Positions 21,465 through 32,825 of a DNA stretch of 64,000 bases are shown one piece after another. How positions within the stretch are numbered: position 1 is the first letter of the stretch; the number at the start of each line of letters is the position of its first letter. Source of the DNA: Saxidomus purpurata (Eukaryota > Mollusca > Bivalvia > Venerida > Veneridae); NCBI GenBank assembly GCA_022818135.1, contig JAFMSR010000038.1, positions 513,694 through 577,693 of the forward strand. Direction: 5' to 3'. Under the pieces are notes generated by a model that saw only the letters and a list, made by a program, of their open reading frames with translations, had not been told where the DNA came from and did no database searches. A program made the position numbers and the translations under genes.

Positions 21465-21535
21465 ACTGCTGGGATTCAAAACTTTGACCCTCACCCTACT
21501 CCCAAGGCAGATGCCACTATACCAAAAGTGACAGT
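21465..21535 (-). repeat. tRNA-derived SINE head
   Basis: On the minus strand, TGGTATAGTGGCATCTGCC (A box; plus 21507-21525) is followed by TTTTGAATCCC (B box, GGTTCGAATCCC-like; plus 21471-21481). The A box resembles those of Gly/Glu-type tRNAs. The intervening arm is too long and unpaired for a working tRNA. Confidence 0.5.
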
Positions 21536-21554
21536 ATGTATGCATTGGCAAAGT

Positions 21555-21572
21555 GGGCGGGGAGGGGGCGGG
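21555..21572 (+). other. G-quadruplex motif
   Basis: GGGCGGGGAGGGGGCGGG: four runs of three or more G separated by single bases, a textbook intramolecular quadruplex pattern. It also contains GGGCGG Sp1-type boxes. It stands out in AT-rich DNA with no gene start seen nearby. Confidence 0.7.
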
Positions 21573-24500
21573 TTAGAGAACCAGACCTTTTCATTCTAAC
21601 ATGTGGGAGCAATTGAAATTGCAAGTGAAAATCTATCAGACACTTTTCACCCATGTACAGCTATTTCATTGTTTATCCAAGGTCGGAATAGAAAAACTTG
21701 CTACAGTAAAGTTATCTGCTTTCATATTAAAAAAATTATATGATGAAAATTTGATTTAAATTGCTTCTTAGAAGGACGCTTGTTGGTAAACAGAGAAGTA
21801 ACTTTTACATGTTTCATTAACCCTTAAGTCCTTGGGTCAAAAATACATGGTTATTTCATTGTCGATATATACCAACAAAAATGCTTTAAATTTGCATTTG
21901 TGCATATAAATGTTAAATACTGCAATGTACAGCTGTTTCTCTTCCTCAGTAACCAACACGCCAGTTTGAGCCCCCAGAAAGAAATACCTGGCAGTGACGG
22001 TCATTTTTTTTATAGGCATTTTTGTCATGTAAGTACTTATGTCGCTTATAGGGGCACTCCCTACAAAGTACATCTAGCAGATTAAATTCTCGAAACAAAG
22101 ATTATGTGTTCAATGAACGCAAAATGATAAATAAATACAATTTCAAAAAAGAACCTATGGCAAAAAATGCCTCATTTTGCCACAATTAATCAGGTAAGGT
22201 GACTCATCAGCTGTCATCGCTGGTCTCTATGCATCTATAACTTTGAATAATTATAATAACCAAGAAGTTGACGATCTTTGTTTACCTTGAAACTAGATTG
22301 TTTTTATAATAGCTCTATGTTTTCAAAAGTAAGACATCACGGCAAAGCCGAGAATAGGTAAAACTGCAAAAATTATCAGTACCCGGATGTGCGAGCTGAG
22401 AATTATTTTTATGAAAATTAAGGGAAATCGTACATGCACAACTTTAGGACTACGCACCACGTTAGAAAAACAAACCACAGTACCAGTAGTACCATGAGTA
22501 CTGTACAGGGATACAATTGTTTATGAACTGTTAACTTAAAGTCTATTAAAACCTGACATTTTACCATATATCTGACGGTCTGATCATAAGATATAGATAT
22601 GTAGGTTATATCCCCTACCCGAAAAGACAACAAGAAAATTTGTAAATTTATCATGTTTATATCATTATGCCTCAATGTTTTATCAATGTTTCACGCCCAT
22701 AATAAGACAAACTGAGTTAGCATTCTACTGATTCTGTAACAGCAGCATGTGACCACTGGAATTATACTGTCAGATACTGTAGCGTGGTGTCTATTTTCGT
22801 GTTTTCCTTGTGATGAACCCTAATGTCCATAACAGTTTGTCAAATACCAAATTATAATTTTCAGCTCTGCATTGTGTATCAGCATTTTCCTGAAGTTGAA
22901 TTTTTCATACCAGTACTGGTTGAAGTCCTACATCCGGACGCTGTTTAAACATATTTTACGATAACTCTGGTAATTTTTGTATCTAGCAAACTTTTAACAG
23001 AAGTAAGTTAGGTCTTCTCCCAAAAGAAAACTTCTAGGAAAAGATCATTTATATATTTTTGCGGCCAGGTAGTGAGGTCACCAAATTGCTTAATTATATT
23101 GCCCAACTGTACCATGTATCCGGACAGCATTTTTAAAAAGATTTTATTTTTTGTGATGTTAGCTTTTGAATTGTGTAAAATGTTTCAATCATTTGACCCA
23201 TAAATGAAATTTCATGAAAAAAGTTAAACTTGTGATTTTTATTTGCCGGGCCTCACAGAAATATTGAGCATGCACAGTATGTCATTTTCAATTTCCTCTC
23301 GACAATGTTAACATGCTTTCAGTGACTAACAAAATAGTGAGATTTCTTGATCAAATTATTAATACTTACATTATACTGTCATTTTTGCACTTTGATGATT
23401 GAAATCAAGTGTCTGTTTGATCAACAATATATGACTGTAAATATTAATTAGGAAATAATCTATGACTTTGAGTGCTTTATCGGAATTGAAGCATTCCCCC
23501 GCGAGGCGATGTGCCTGGCGGAATAATTCACTAGGACAAAGCCATAAATCATTTTGATTCTTATTATCTTATAAGCCGAAATGTTTTAAAATGATCGTAA
23601 CTACTACGGACCTTTTTTCAGTTCGGCAGTAATGTGTAAAATTGCATACATAGTGGCTGTTGGAATTCACTCATCTATACAGGCAACCATTCTAGATAAC
23701 ACACTATTATACAAACTTATTTTAGTTTTAATCATCTAATACATGAAATATAAAAAATAACTGACTGTGACATTATGCAGAAGATGTAAGATTCAGAACC
23801 GAACAAAGGAGACAATCAATTAAATGCATACTGTAATTTAAACTTTTGAACGTTTTAATGTGGAGTAATGACGTCAGTGTGATGGCATAAATGTTTTCAT
23901 TCTTTGTTTTGTCTACCAGAATCAAAACAATGCATGACTGACTGTGAATGCTGAATTTCTTGACTTTTTGAAAGGAAAGCAATGGGACGGTACTCTAAGG
24001 GCTACTTGACGTAATCAAAAATGATATTTAGGCTCTTAAACAAAACTTTTTCATGTGACTGATGTACTTATACAATATTATTCCTTTTTCTATATATTTG
24101 ATTTAATTTAGTGCACAGGAGTAAAGTAGAAAAGTCGGAAGGAGCTACTTTCATGTCCGAAACTCTACCTACATAAAGCACTCGAATTGACTTATAGAAA
24201 TAAACCATACAGTAGGCATATTAGAACAATAAATCACGCATTTTCGCAAGTGTCCGGTTTGATTGTCGTCCTTGTCTGGTGGTCTCCAACCAGTATAGTA
24301 GAAATTATTATTTTCAATGCTTTCCAAATATTTTGTAAACATAACATGAGCTTAATATCAGTAATAAATGCAAGACACCTACATTTCTGGCTGTAGTGAC
24401 CATTTTTTGTGTACTTTATGTCTAGAGTGGTGGAACCTTTGCTGGCGGTATCCTTATGCTGGTGAAAAAAAAATGCTATTTACAGAAAAACAGATGAAGA
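21573..24500. other. No recognisable gene
   Basis: About 2.9 kb of AT-rich sequence. Open frames of 60-85 codons (for example 21837-22073, 22418-22675 and 23773-23982 on -, 24187-24396 on +) have no family motifs, no conserved-looking composition and no supporting splice pattern. No repeats were seen by eye. Confidence 0.45.
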
Positions 24501-24508
24501 AATAATTT

Positions 24509-24893
24509 TCAAGGTATATTCAGCATTGATAGTCGATGAAATGCTTTTACAGCAAACATAGTGATAGCCGCGCATGCAGCTCTGTGAGCCCACAGCAGCA
24601 GATACATTTGTTCTGGATCCATTTCGCTAGAAAAATTCTTTAATAATAAACATCAAAATCAACCAGTTAAAGTTAGCATTTTTGATAAAACTTGTTCTTT
24701 TTTGTATAAAAATATATTTTCTATGGAAACTGTCATTTCTTTTTAGTTAATATTTAGGCTCTAAAAACTGTTTCCCACCTGTTGATTGTCAAATATCACA
24801 TACCACCAACATTGGTTCCCTTCATGGTTAAAGTTTTGACATGTGTCATGTCAATAGCTCCCAGAATGACATAGTCACCTGACGACGCACATC
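24509..24893 (-). pseudogene. Possible PIF/Harbinger transposase scraps
   Basis: On the minus strand near 24880-24803 an open stretch reads SSGDYVILGAIDMTHVKT and soon hits a stop. GAIDxTHVK resembles the first catalytic Asp motif of Harbinger-type DDE nucleases (compare [10 protein letters not shown] in the gene at 61967). Further 3' on the same strand a 37-codon frame, 24622-24509, begins MDPEQMYLLLWAHRAACAA. The two pieces may be remnants of one element, but both are short and the match could be chance. Confidence 0.3.
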
Positions 24894-24987
24894 AACATCT
24901 TGTTTCAATTAAGCAGGGATAACATTGTGTTTTCGCTGAGGCAAATCAAAATGGTTAGGATTTCCTGCTTTCTCAACAGCCGATATA

Positions 24988-25654
24988 CAGTTAAACTTCA
25001 TTCGCTGGAACTCGAAGGGTCTGGCGATTTCGGTTTGAGGGATCGGTAGTTCGAGCAATCGAGGTTTGTCAGCATGGTCAGTCACGGGGGTCGTCATACA
25101 TCTTTTATCGAGACCACATCGGGAGTTATTGCACATACAATGGTACACACATGTAAATGTGCATGTATATTATAAACTTGTAGCTTACCCTTGATTAAAA
25201 GACAAATTAAAGTGTTGTAATGTAAAAGTATGAAACGTTTGTCATTCATTAAATAATTTATTCAATTTTCTGAAGAAAAAAAAAAATAAAATTAAAGCCA
25301 ATCTGCTACTTATATATATAATACTATATAAACATCGTGAGCGACTTTCAGTCTGTTTGTACATCATAACCTTTAATTGCAAATTTAACTAAGTGTGAAT
25401 AACACACGCCAGCGCTTGTGTCTGACAGCTGATTATCAATGCATTGTTTGCTCGATAATTGAGATTATCACCTTTTATTGTTCGAGCCAAAGGATGTACT
25501 TTACAATGAAACAGATCTGAAGGGACCGCGGTACAGGTTCGAGAGATCAGTGTTCCGAGGTTTTGGTGGTGGAACAATATGATTTATATTGAGCTTTAGC
25601 CGGGACCGCCGGTCGGGTCCATTCGGTAGTGTTCGAGCGAACGAAGTTTAACTG
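24988..25654. mobile_element. 667-bp pogo/Tigger-like MITE, TA duplication
   Basis: The ends are inverted repeats beginning CAGTTAAACTTC(A/G)TTCGCT, with TA immediately outside each end (24986-24987 and 25655-25656). CAGTTAAAC-type ends with scattered TTCGA/CGAAC motifs and a TA target are typical of pogo/Tigger elements of the Tc1/mariner superfamily. Inside are CG-rich subterminal repeats (TTCGAGCAATCGAGG and similar). No transposase is encoded; frames at 24909-25148 and 25389-25577 (-) are by-products. Confidence 0.75.
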
Positions 25655-25752
25655 TACATTCAAAATACCTCGAGCATAGGTTCCCCCACTCTAAGCACCC
25701 CTTGTATGGTCCTGCTAAACCGATACATACTCAAAAATTATCTCCACAAACG

Positions 25753-25826
25753 CACAGGTAGTCGAACCATAGCCACACACCTTATTACCTATATAGGTGG
25801 GTGGGGTATGGTTCGACCTCCTGTGC
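25753..25826. repeat. Near-perfect 30-bp-arm palindrome
   Basis: GCACAGGTAGTCGAACCATA... on the left is matched by the inverse GCACAGGAGGTCGAACCATA... on the right, about 30 bp per arm, with a loop of about 13 bases (TTATTACCTATAT region). It would form a strong hairpin. No gene is nearby. Confidence 0.75.
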
Positions 25827-25829
25827 ACA

Positions 25830-26369
25830 AACGGAGTCCATATGGATAAGATTTGCAAAATAGTCACCGTTCGTATTCTGTCCCATCTATTTCTAAATTA
25901 AACAAAAAAACATGCAAATTTCACCAGCTTTTCCTTGCTTACCAGTAAATACTTTTGTTAAGATATTTGTCTAACACAACCTTCCATGTCGAGATCTGGC
26001 AAAATACCGCAACGAATTAATCACTGACTTTGTTGTTATAATCTACAACCCATCTTGCGAAATAATGTACTGGACTGCAGTTAACAAAAACTTGAACGGG
26101 ACATAGTGTCACATATATCAAAATTAAAATATCCGGGGCCGGGATACTGATAAATTAATCATAAAATTTGTCCGGTACTGTAGTTTAAATTGTTTCTCTG
26201 CAGTATCTGATCAGGAACGGTCTACGCAACGTATGAATTCCTGCTCTACTGTAGATTATTATTTTATTATTTATATTTATTATTATTATAAAGCAGGTCA
26301 GCAATAACATCGGCACTTAAAGTACATTTCAATGTTATTCTGACAAAGATATGGTTCATTGATTAGTGA
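25830..26369. other. No gene; TTA-rich microsatellite
   Basis: AT-rich spacer holding an imperfect (TTA/TAT)n tract at about 26258-26292. Nothing else recognised. Confidence 0.5.
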
Positions 26370-26634
26370 AACGACAACAGCCGTGAAAAAAACGGGCTGG
26401 GAATCTTCTGATTGGCTGCTGGTTTTGGACACGCCTCTTTACCGGGGTACTGCTTCCATATTTGGAGTGACCCGTTTTTTTAATCTTTTTTTACCGGCTG
26501 TTCTTTCCATATTTGGAAATGAGCCGTGAAACCGCGGTAAAACGCGGTAAACGCGTGAAATTGCCCGCGTTTACCGGGCGTTTACCACGCGGTAACAACC
26601 ATGAGGTAAACGGAACAAAAACGTGAGCGCCACT
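26370..26634 (-). repeat. CpG-rich interspersed repeat, copy 2
   Basis: A GC-rich block, reversed relative to 6523-6815. Its end at 26608-26634 is the exact reverse complement of 6524-6550. The interior contains recurring CGGTAAACG/CGCGGTAA motifs and CGTGAAAAAAACGG, which is also seen in copy 1 (around 6650-6668). The interiors are otherwise diverged, so these may be related but distinct subfamilies. The 80-codon frame at 26491-26733 is a by-product. Confidence 0.6.
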
Positions 26635-27257
26635 ATGCATCCTACTGTACAAACATATAATTTGAATTCTTCCGTTCAAATCGGCAATACTTTCTCCACA
26701 AAACAGTCTTAAATCGCGATAAAATAGGACCATATTTGTGAAATAAAATAAAATCCTAAACTATCCAATGGTTTAATTGGATATCAATTTTCAGGTTTTC
26801 TACTTAAAATGATGGAAATGTTAGCCACAATCCTTGGCAGTCATCTTTACGTTAATGTATATACCCGGTTTGTCATAGATAAGACATAGCAGTCAGTTAC
26901 ATAACCGTTTTTCTTTTGTGTATTTAAAAATAAAGTAACATAACAATAGTTTATGAGGAGACATTTTTATAATTTACTTTTATTAGTAGGTAAACCTTCG
27001 AACATTTATTTAGAAGGGTCGCCGTAATATGAATCATAACTGCAACAGTAATAATACTGGACAAAGTCGTCAACAGTTTCAGAGGAATTCTTCTTCTTTC
27101 TAATTTTATAAGGTCTAGTCGTTTGTCCTGTATTGGCGTCTATGTCCGACCCCAGCATTTCGCCAATAATGCTGTTAAATTTGAATTCTTAGTGATTCGA
27201 AGTAGGAGATAATACGCTCCTGATTTTTGACATTAAGATTTTTCTCTCTCAAATTTT
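26635..27257. other. No recognisable gene
   Basis: AT-rich sequence. A small inverted repeat, TATTGGCG...CGCCAATA, lies near 27131-27176. The left arm of the large inverted duplication begins after it. Confidence 0.5.
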
Positions 27258-28662
27258 ACAGGGTGACAATACCACGTGGTCTATTACGTCAATTTTGCTA
27301 ATCCGCGAGGCTGATTTTCACAACAATTGCCGTCAATTCGAAGTTTCAAAAGGGGGTAAGTTTTTTCATAGTCAACCAATTTTCATCAAATAAAGCGCAT
27401 TCGAGCACGAAAACAGTACACTACCATCGGCTGATACTGATCTTATGTGCAAATTGGCAGTTTTGGAGAACACTCTGGAAAACCTCTGAAAATGAAGCTG
27501 CACAAGTATGATAATCCTTGAAGTCGCTCTTTAAGTTTGCAAATATCATAAAAACTACGTTTACATATACCTCATGATTACCACTGAGCAACTCCAATTT
27601 TCGATCATTATCAAGCCGTCGAAACGATTTTCGAAGAAACGAGCATTTTGCAAAAAATAAAGGAAATTACAAATTATGCTAATCCTTGAAGTCATTTTAT
27701 TTTGCTTATCTTTGAAGTCGTTTTTGCTTGTAACTCCAAAATGGAATTTGTTGAAATGTTTGAATAATACATGCATTTCCTTATTTTTAGAATGAATAAT
27801 GCAGAGACATTCATTTGCGGCAGATGTGACAGAAAGTACAAATTTAAGCGCAACTTCGAGCTCACGAGAAATGCCCTACCGGCACTCATCCTTTTTACTG
27901 CTGTGATAAAGGATTCAATTCCCAAGAAGCCTTGAGGCTACACAGGTGTGATTCTTTTTAAATACTGTGAAGTCTTAGTAAGACTTAAGATTTTTATAAA
28001 TACATGATAAATTTATAGATACGATAGTGATAGCACATTGTATTGTGTTCAGTTTATTTTTAAATGATGTTGAAATATACATGTACTTCAATTCTAATTC
28101 AATGTCAGATGATTTACGTTTCTTCAAGAAAAAAGACACTGATTATCACTTTTTACATTATCATTGAAAAAACATGCCTTATATCTATAGCATGTACTAC
28201 CAATTCAAATTATAATCAAGGAAAGTATTCGAACAAGTAAAGGTCAGCTTAACCGGTAAGACAACATTCTTGGTAAAATAAGAACTACACATAATTTTGA
28301 TTCGAAATGCGTAATGGGACTTTAATAACCTCATCTTGGCAAACAGTACTCGCAAATTGTCAAACAATACAAGTATTATTTCAGTTTTCAAAATCGTTTT
28401 ATTGGAACAAGTTCAAATGTCAGAATAACAAAATTATTAAGAACCTCTTGCTGTGAAATACATGTCTCTCTCAATCGCATGTGGGATTACTTGTCCACAT
28501 TTTCTCTCTTTTCAGATATAGTAATCATGACGAATTGAAGCCGTTTTTGTGCACTATATATGGCAAGGGGTTTGCTACATGGAGCGGTCTTATGGAGCAT
28601 GAAAGATGGGAGAAGGGTGACTAGAAATTTCCATGTCATGTATGTGACAGGAAGACCGATAG
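27258..28662 (+). repeat. Left arm of large inverted duplication
   Basis: About 1.4 kb that reappears reversed at 30658-31924, with roughly 2 kb of spacer between. The match can be followed base by base through introns and exons alike, from ACAGGGTGACAATACCACGT at the outer end to GGCCGAC/GACCGATA at the inner end, with scattered substitutions and short indels. Both arms carry the same C2H2 zinc-finger exons, each on its own coding strand. Confidence 0.85.
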
Positions 28663-28850
28663 GAGATGCGGGAACACCTAGCAATGCACACCGACATGAC
28701 AGAAAGGCCTTGCACGGTGTGTAATGCAGCGTACAAATACGCAAGCTCCTTATGCAGGCACATGAAACAAAACATGCTAAATGAGGATATTGAAGTACAT
28801 TTTATCAGAGACTCCAACAGATATCCGAGTCAGAATGAAACTCAATATTA
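27793..28850 (+). pseudogene. C2H2 zinc-finger pseudogene, left arm copy
   Basis: Two exon-like blocks. Exon A (27793-27944) follows a TTATTTTTAG acceptor: ETFICGRCDRKYKFKRNFEL begins a C2H2 finger, then after a frameshift CDKGFNSQEALRLHR, ending at CACAG with GTGTGA next. Exon B (from about 28516, after TCTCTTTTCAG) reads DELKPFLCTIYDKGFATWSG, with the second finger Cys changed to Tyr, then LMEHERW, a stop, and in another frame MREHLAMHTDMTERPCTVCN and LCRHMKQNM. C2H2 fingers bind DNA or RNA. Frameshifts, stops and lost Cys show that it is dead. The spacer side (28663-28850) carries the last finger, which the right arm lacks. Confidence 0.7.
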
Positions 28851-28904
28851 ACCATAAGTTCAGAGTTATGTTTAAGTGTCGCCCTTTCGATACATAGGGA
28901 TCGC

Positions 28905-29690
28905 TTTGTCCGTCCGTCGGTCCGTCCGTCCGTCTGTCCGTCACGAAAACTGAACGTTGGGTATAACTTTGTCATTTCTTGACCTTTCTTGAACTTTCAA
29001 ATTATATTGCTCATGAAAACAGGGTTGTGATGTTGCCAAAAGCTTTTGAGTAAGTTCACAAATGACCGAGTTATGCTCCTTTCTGTACTTAAATTTTGTC
29101 ACGAAAACTTAACGTTGGCTATAACTTTGCCATTTCTTAACTTTTCTTGATCAAACTTCCAGTTTATTTTGCTTATGACAACAGAGTCGTGATGCAGCAA
29201 AAATCGTTCGGTCAAGATCTCATTTGACAGAGTTATGCCCCTTTTTGTACTTAATTTTTGTCACGAAAACTTTACATTGGCTAAAACTTTGCCATTTCTT
29301 AAATTTTTCTTGATCAACTTCTAAATTATTTTGCTAATGGCAACAGGGTCGCTTTCAATCAAGGTCTCATTTGACGTAGTTCTGTCCCTTTTTGTACTTA
29401 TATTTTGTCACGAAAGCTTAACGTTGGCTAAAAGTTTGCTATTTCTTAATACTTTTTCATTGAACTTCTAAATTATTTTGCTTATGTGAACAGGTTCGTG
29501 ATGCAGCCAAAATCTTTAGGTCAATGTCTCATTTGACATATTTATGCCCCCTTTTTGTACTTAGATTTTGTCACGAAAACTTTACTTTGGTTATAATTAT
29601 GTCATTTCTTAATATTTCTTCATCAAACTTTCAAATTATATCGCGTATGGCGAATTATATCCAGTAGAGCATAGGTACTCAGGAGCCTTA
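28905..29690 (+). repeat. ~155-bp tandem array with GTCC tract
   Basis: It begins with a (GTCC)n/(CCGT)n tract (28909-28940), followed by five diverged units starting near 28941, 29098, 29253, 29407 and 29567 with GTCACGAAAACTTAACGTTGGC-like openings and ending TTATGCCCCTTTTTGTACTTA. It lies wholly in the loop of the inverted duplication. Confidence 0.8.
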
Positions 29691-30657
29691 TTGTTTGTAC
29701 TTAAAAAGCAACATGAATTCACAAATTGTTGTATTATTTTTATGATCTCACTACATTACCAAGGCAGTAATATTTAATCAATTATCATGTTTCACGTTGT
29801 CTTCCCATATCTTTTTATTCGTAAAAGTAGTGTCATCTTATTTTAAACATTATTGCTTCCATACAGAGTAACATATACTCTATACACTGAAAATGTTTTG
29901 TTAATGAACATTGAAGTTATGGAACTTTCAAGCTAATTGCAGTAATCTGTTTGATATTATGGTCGCAATACATCTATGTTTATAGTTTAAACAAATGCTA
30001 TCATGTTCATAACGATAGCTTGAAAAATGGCATTAAAGGTCTCATATATGTACTTATTTAGTTATTTATCATTCGTTTAACATGTACCTTCAATGCATAT
30101 TGAACATGACACGATAATATTACAACCCATGATTTCATAACAGATGTATTTGTTATAATTTTACATAAATAAACATAAATGAAACGAATTGCGTTTCTAC
30201 TTTGTTAAATGATTTAACATGGATTAGCGTGCTTTATGATCTCATAGTTAATGTAATTATACATGGTTACACAAAAAAGTATCATGTAAAAGTGAATTCG
30301 AGGCAGGCCAATTGCTTAAGGTAAGCATTTAAAACAACCTATCCTTCATTTTTCACATTACATATCTATATATTTCTTAACAAATAAATTTGCAAAACTG
30401 CGTTGAATAGTTTGAGTTTGATTGTTCATTCTAGATCGTTGAGGTCAATGCCAAGCCTTAATGTGGGCAAAAGTTTACTCTCGTTTCTTCTAGCCTATTG
30501 CCACCGTACGCCTAAAAGAGTCCTTAGCTACTGCGTTTCTGTCTGTCTTGGTGTCAGCCATTTTTGTCTTCATTTTAACTTTAACTCTCCCTTGGTTATC
30601 CAACTTTGATCTCTGAAGCAAAGTATCAGTTGCATTTACTCAATGGAATTAAATGTC
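29691..30657. other. Loop spacer, no recognisable gene
   Basis: AT-rich remainder of the spacer between the two arms of the inverted duplication. The 68-codon frame at 30403-30609 has no recognisable motif. Confidence 0.45.
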
Positions 30658-31924
30658 TTTTGTCGGCCTTCTTGTCACACACATCACATGAAATTTCAAG
30701 TACGTCTCCCATCTTTCATGCTCCATAAAACCGCTTCTTGTAGCAAACCCCTTGTCATATATAGTGCACACAAACGGCTTCAATTCGTCATAATAACTAT
30801 ATCTGAAAAAAGTGAAAATGTGGACAAGTAAACCACATGCGATGGAGAGAGAGATATATTTCACATCAAGAAGCTCTTAAGATGTTTGGTATCCCGAGAC
30901 ATTTGAACTTGTTCCAATAAAACGATAAAAGTCCCATTACGTATTTCGATGTAAAATAACGTGTAGTTCTTATTTACCACGAAAGTTGTCTTACCGACGA
31001 AACAGACTTTTACTTTCCTTGATTATAATTTGAATTGGTAGTACATGCTATAGATATAGTGCATATTTTTTCAAAAATGTTGTAAAAAGTGAAAATCAGT
31101 GTCTGACAATTGAAGTATATTTCAACATCTTTTAAAAATAAAACTGAACACAACACAATGTGCTAACACTATCGTATCTGTAAATTTATCATGTATTTAT
31201 GAAAATCTTAAGTCTAACTAGAACTTTACATTAATTAAAAAGACTCACACCTGTGTAGCCTCAAGGCCTCTTGGGGATTAAATCCTTTATCACAGCTGTA
31301 AGAAGGCAGAATTCCGGTGTGGCATTTCTCGTGTGCTCGAAGTTGCGCTTAAATTTGTAGGGCCTACTCTCTGTCGGAATTTCTCGGCATCATTCATTTT
31401 TCTGAAACTAAGGAAATGCATGTATTATTCAAACATTTCAACAAATTCCATTTTGGAGTTACAAGAAAAAACGACTTCAAAGATTAGCAAAATAAAATGA
31501 CTTCAAGGATTAGCATAATTTGTAATTTCCTTTATTTTTTGCAAAATGCTCGTTTCTTCGAAAATCGTTTCGACGGTTTGATTATGATCGAAAATTGGAG
31601 TTGCTCAGTGGTAATCATTAGGTATATGTAAACGTAGTTTTTATGATATTTGCAAAATTAAAGAGCGACTTCAAGGATTATCATACTTGTGCAGCTTCAT
31701 TATCAGAGGTTTTCCAGAGTGTTCTCCAAAACTGCCAATTTGCACATAAGACCAGTACCAGTCGATGGTAGTGTACTGTTTTTGCGCTTTATTTGGTGAA
31801 AATTGGTTGACTATGAAAAAACTTACCCCACTTTGAGACTTCGAATTGACGGCAATTGTTGTGAAAATCAGCTTCGCGGATTAGCAAAATTGACGTAATA
31901 GACCACGTGGTATTGTCACCCTGT
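30658..31924 (-). repeat. Right arm of large inverted duplication
   Basis: Reverse counterpart of 27258-28662, about 140 bp shorter through small deletions. Its outer end, GTATTGTCACCCTGT at 31910-31924, mirrors the left arm's start. Confidence 0.85.
30660..31400 (-). pseudogene. C2H2 zinc-finger pseudogene, right arm copy
   Basis: Minus-strand counterpart of the left copy. Exon A lies at about 31396-31253 (KFKRNFEHTRNATP, then in the next frame SCDKGFNPQEALRLHR), ending CACAG before GTGTGAG. Exon B begins after TTTTTTCAG near 30811: YDELKPFVCTIYDKGFATRS, then FMEHERWETYLKFH. It shares the Cys-to-Tyr change in TIYDKG with the left copy, so that defect probably predates the duplication. It keeps the exon B frame open longer than the left copy but ends at the inner edge of the arm. 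Confidence 0.65.
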
Positions 31925-31948
31925 TTTAGCACTTCTTGTCATTTTATA

Positions 31949-32075
31949 AGTGATATCTAGAGCTTAATGTTATTAGTGGTATATAGAGCTTAATGTTATT
32001 AGTGATATCTATAGCTTAATGTAATTAGTGATATCTAGAGCTTAATGTTATTAGTGATATCTAGAGCTTAATGTA
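31949..32075. repeat. 26-bp satellite, about five units
   Basis: AGTGATATCTAGAGCTTAAT... repeats every 26 bases, with four complete units and a partial fifth and few substitutions. It sits 24 bp outside the right arm of the inverted duplication. It is contiguous tandem DNA with no spacers, so it is not a CRISPR array. Confidence 0.9.
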
Positions 32076-32483
32076 TGAATGCTTCTGGCCACATTTGGAG
32101 AATTTTCATTACGCGGTTCATTTTCTTATGTCATGCTTTCTATTGATATTAAAATCCTGTGTCCAAGAGTCAGTAACTCATAAGAACTCATAATACTAAC
32201 AAGATTGATTTGAGTTCTAAGAATGAGAAATAAAGTATACATGTATAGTAAAACTGAATTGCAGTGACGCCTGTTTGACTCATTTTCATCTATTCTACAT
32301 GTACACCAGTTGTACCAAACACAAGACTTAAGTAAGTTTTTTACGCTTTTACGTTTTTTTCGGTTTTTACGCTTGACCTTACATTAACATTGAATATTTG
32401 GAAAATATTGTGCTTTCGTTCATCTTTGGTACAAACTCCTGCTGAAAATAAAAACAGAAAAACTTGTGAGTATGATGTTTAAT

Positions 32484-32825
32484 TTACCAGCGAACATCAT
32501 GATTTATTTCTTGTATAAGTTTTGCTTTTTGATATGGAAACAATTGTTGCCGGTGATTTTGCTTATATTTATCACAATCGTCATAGATTAATGAATCCAA
32601 GTTAGTAGAAGCCGTTTCTTGTCTTAAACTGTTATAATTTCCATACTGAGTGTTTTTCTGTTTATGTATAGGATAACTTGCTGTTGGAGATATATAAGTC
32701 CACACCCAATGTAGAGGTGTGAAAACATCTGTAGTGCTATTATATCCGCGAGATAGCCTGAGTGTTAAGGGCATGAAGTTGGGTTTTAGAGCAATGAGTC
32801 GACTCTCAAAGAAAATCTTGTTCAT
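32484..32825 (-). CDS. Unrecognised 113-codon open frame
   Basis: A single ATG-initiated frame on -, ending in a hydrophilic tail (LIYDDCDKYKQNHRQQ, LIQEINHDVRW). The middle has TPLHWVWTYISPTASYP. Composition is more protein-like than other chance frames nearby, but I recognise no family, signal peptide or convincing membrane helix, and no splice partner was found. It could be a terminal exon, a small gene, or chance. Confidence 0.25.
   Translation of the reverse strand: MNKIFFESRLIALKPNFMPLTLRLSRGYNSTTDVFTPLHWVWTYISPTASYPIHKQKNTQYGNYNSLRQETASTNLDSLIYDDCDKYKQNHRQQLFPYQKAKLIQEINHDVRW

Noticed and set aside
22418..22675. 85-codon minus-strand frame with hydrophobic C-terminus
   Set aside because: No recognisable motif and no supporting neighbours; comparable frames are expected by chance in DNA of this composition.
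24909..25577. Minus-strand frames inside 24988-25654
   Set aside because: They read through the inverted ends and subterminal repeats of the pogo-like MITE.
31949..32075. CRISPR-like regular repeat
   Set aside because: Units are contiguous with no unique spacers, and the setting is eukaryotic.
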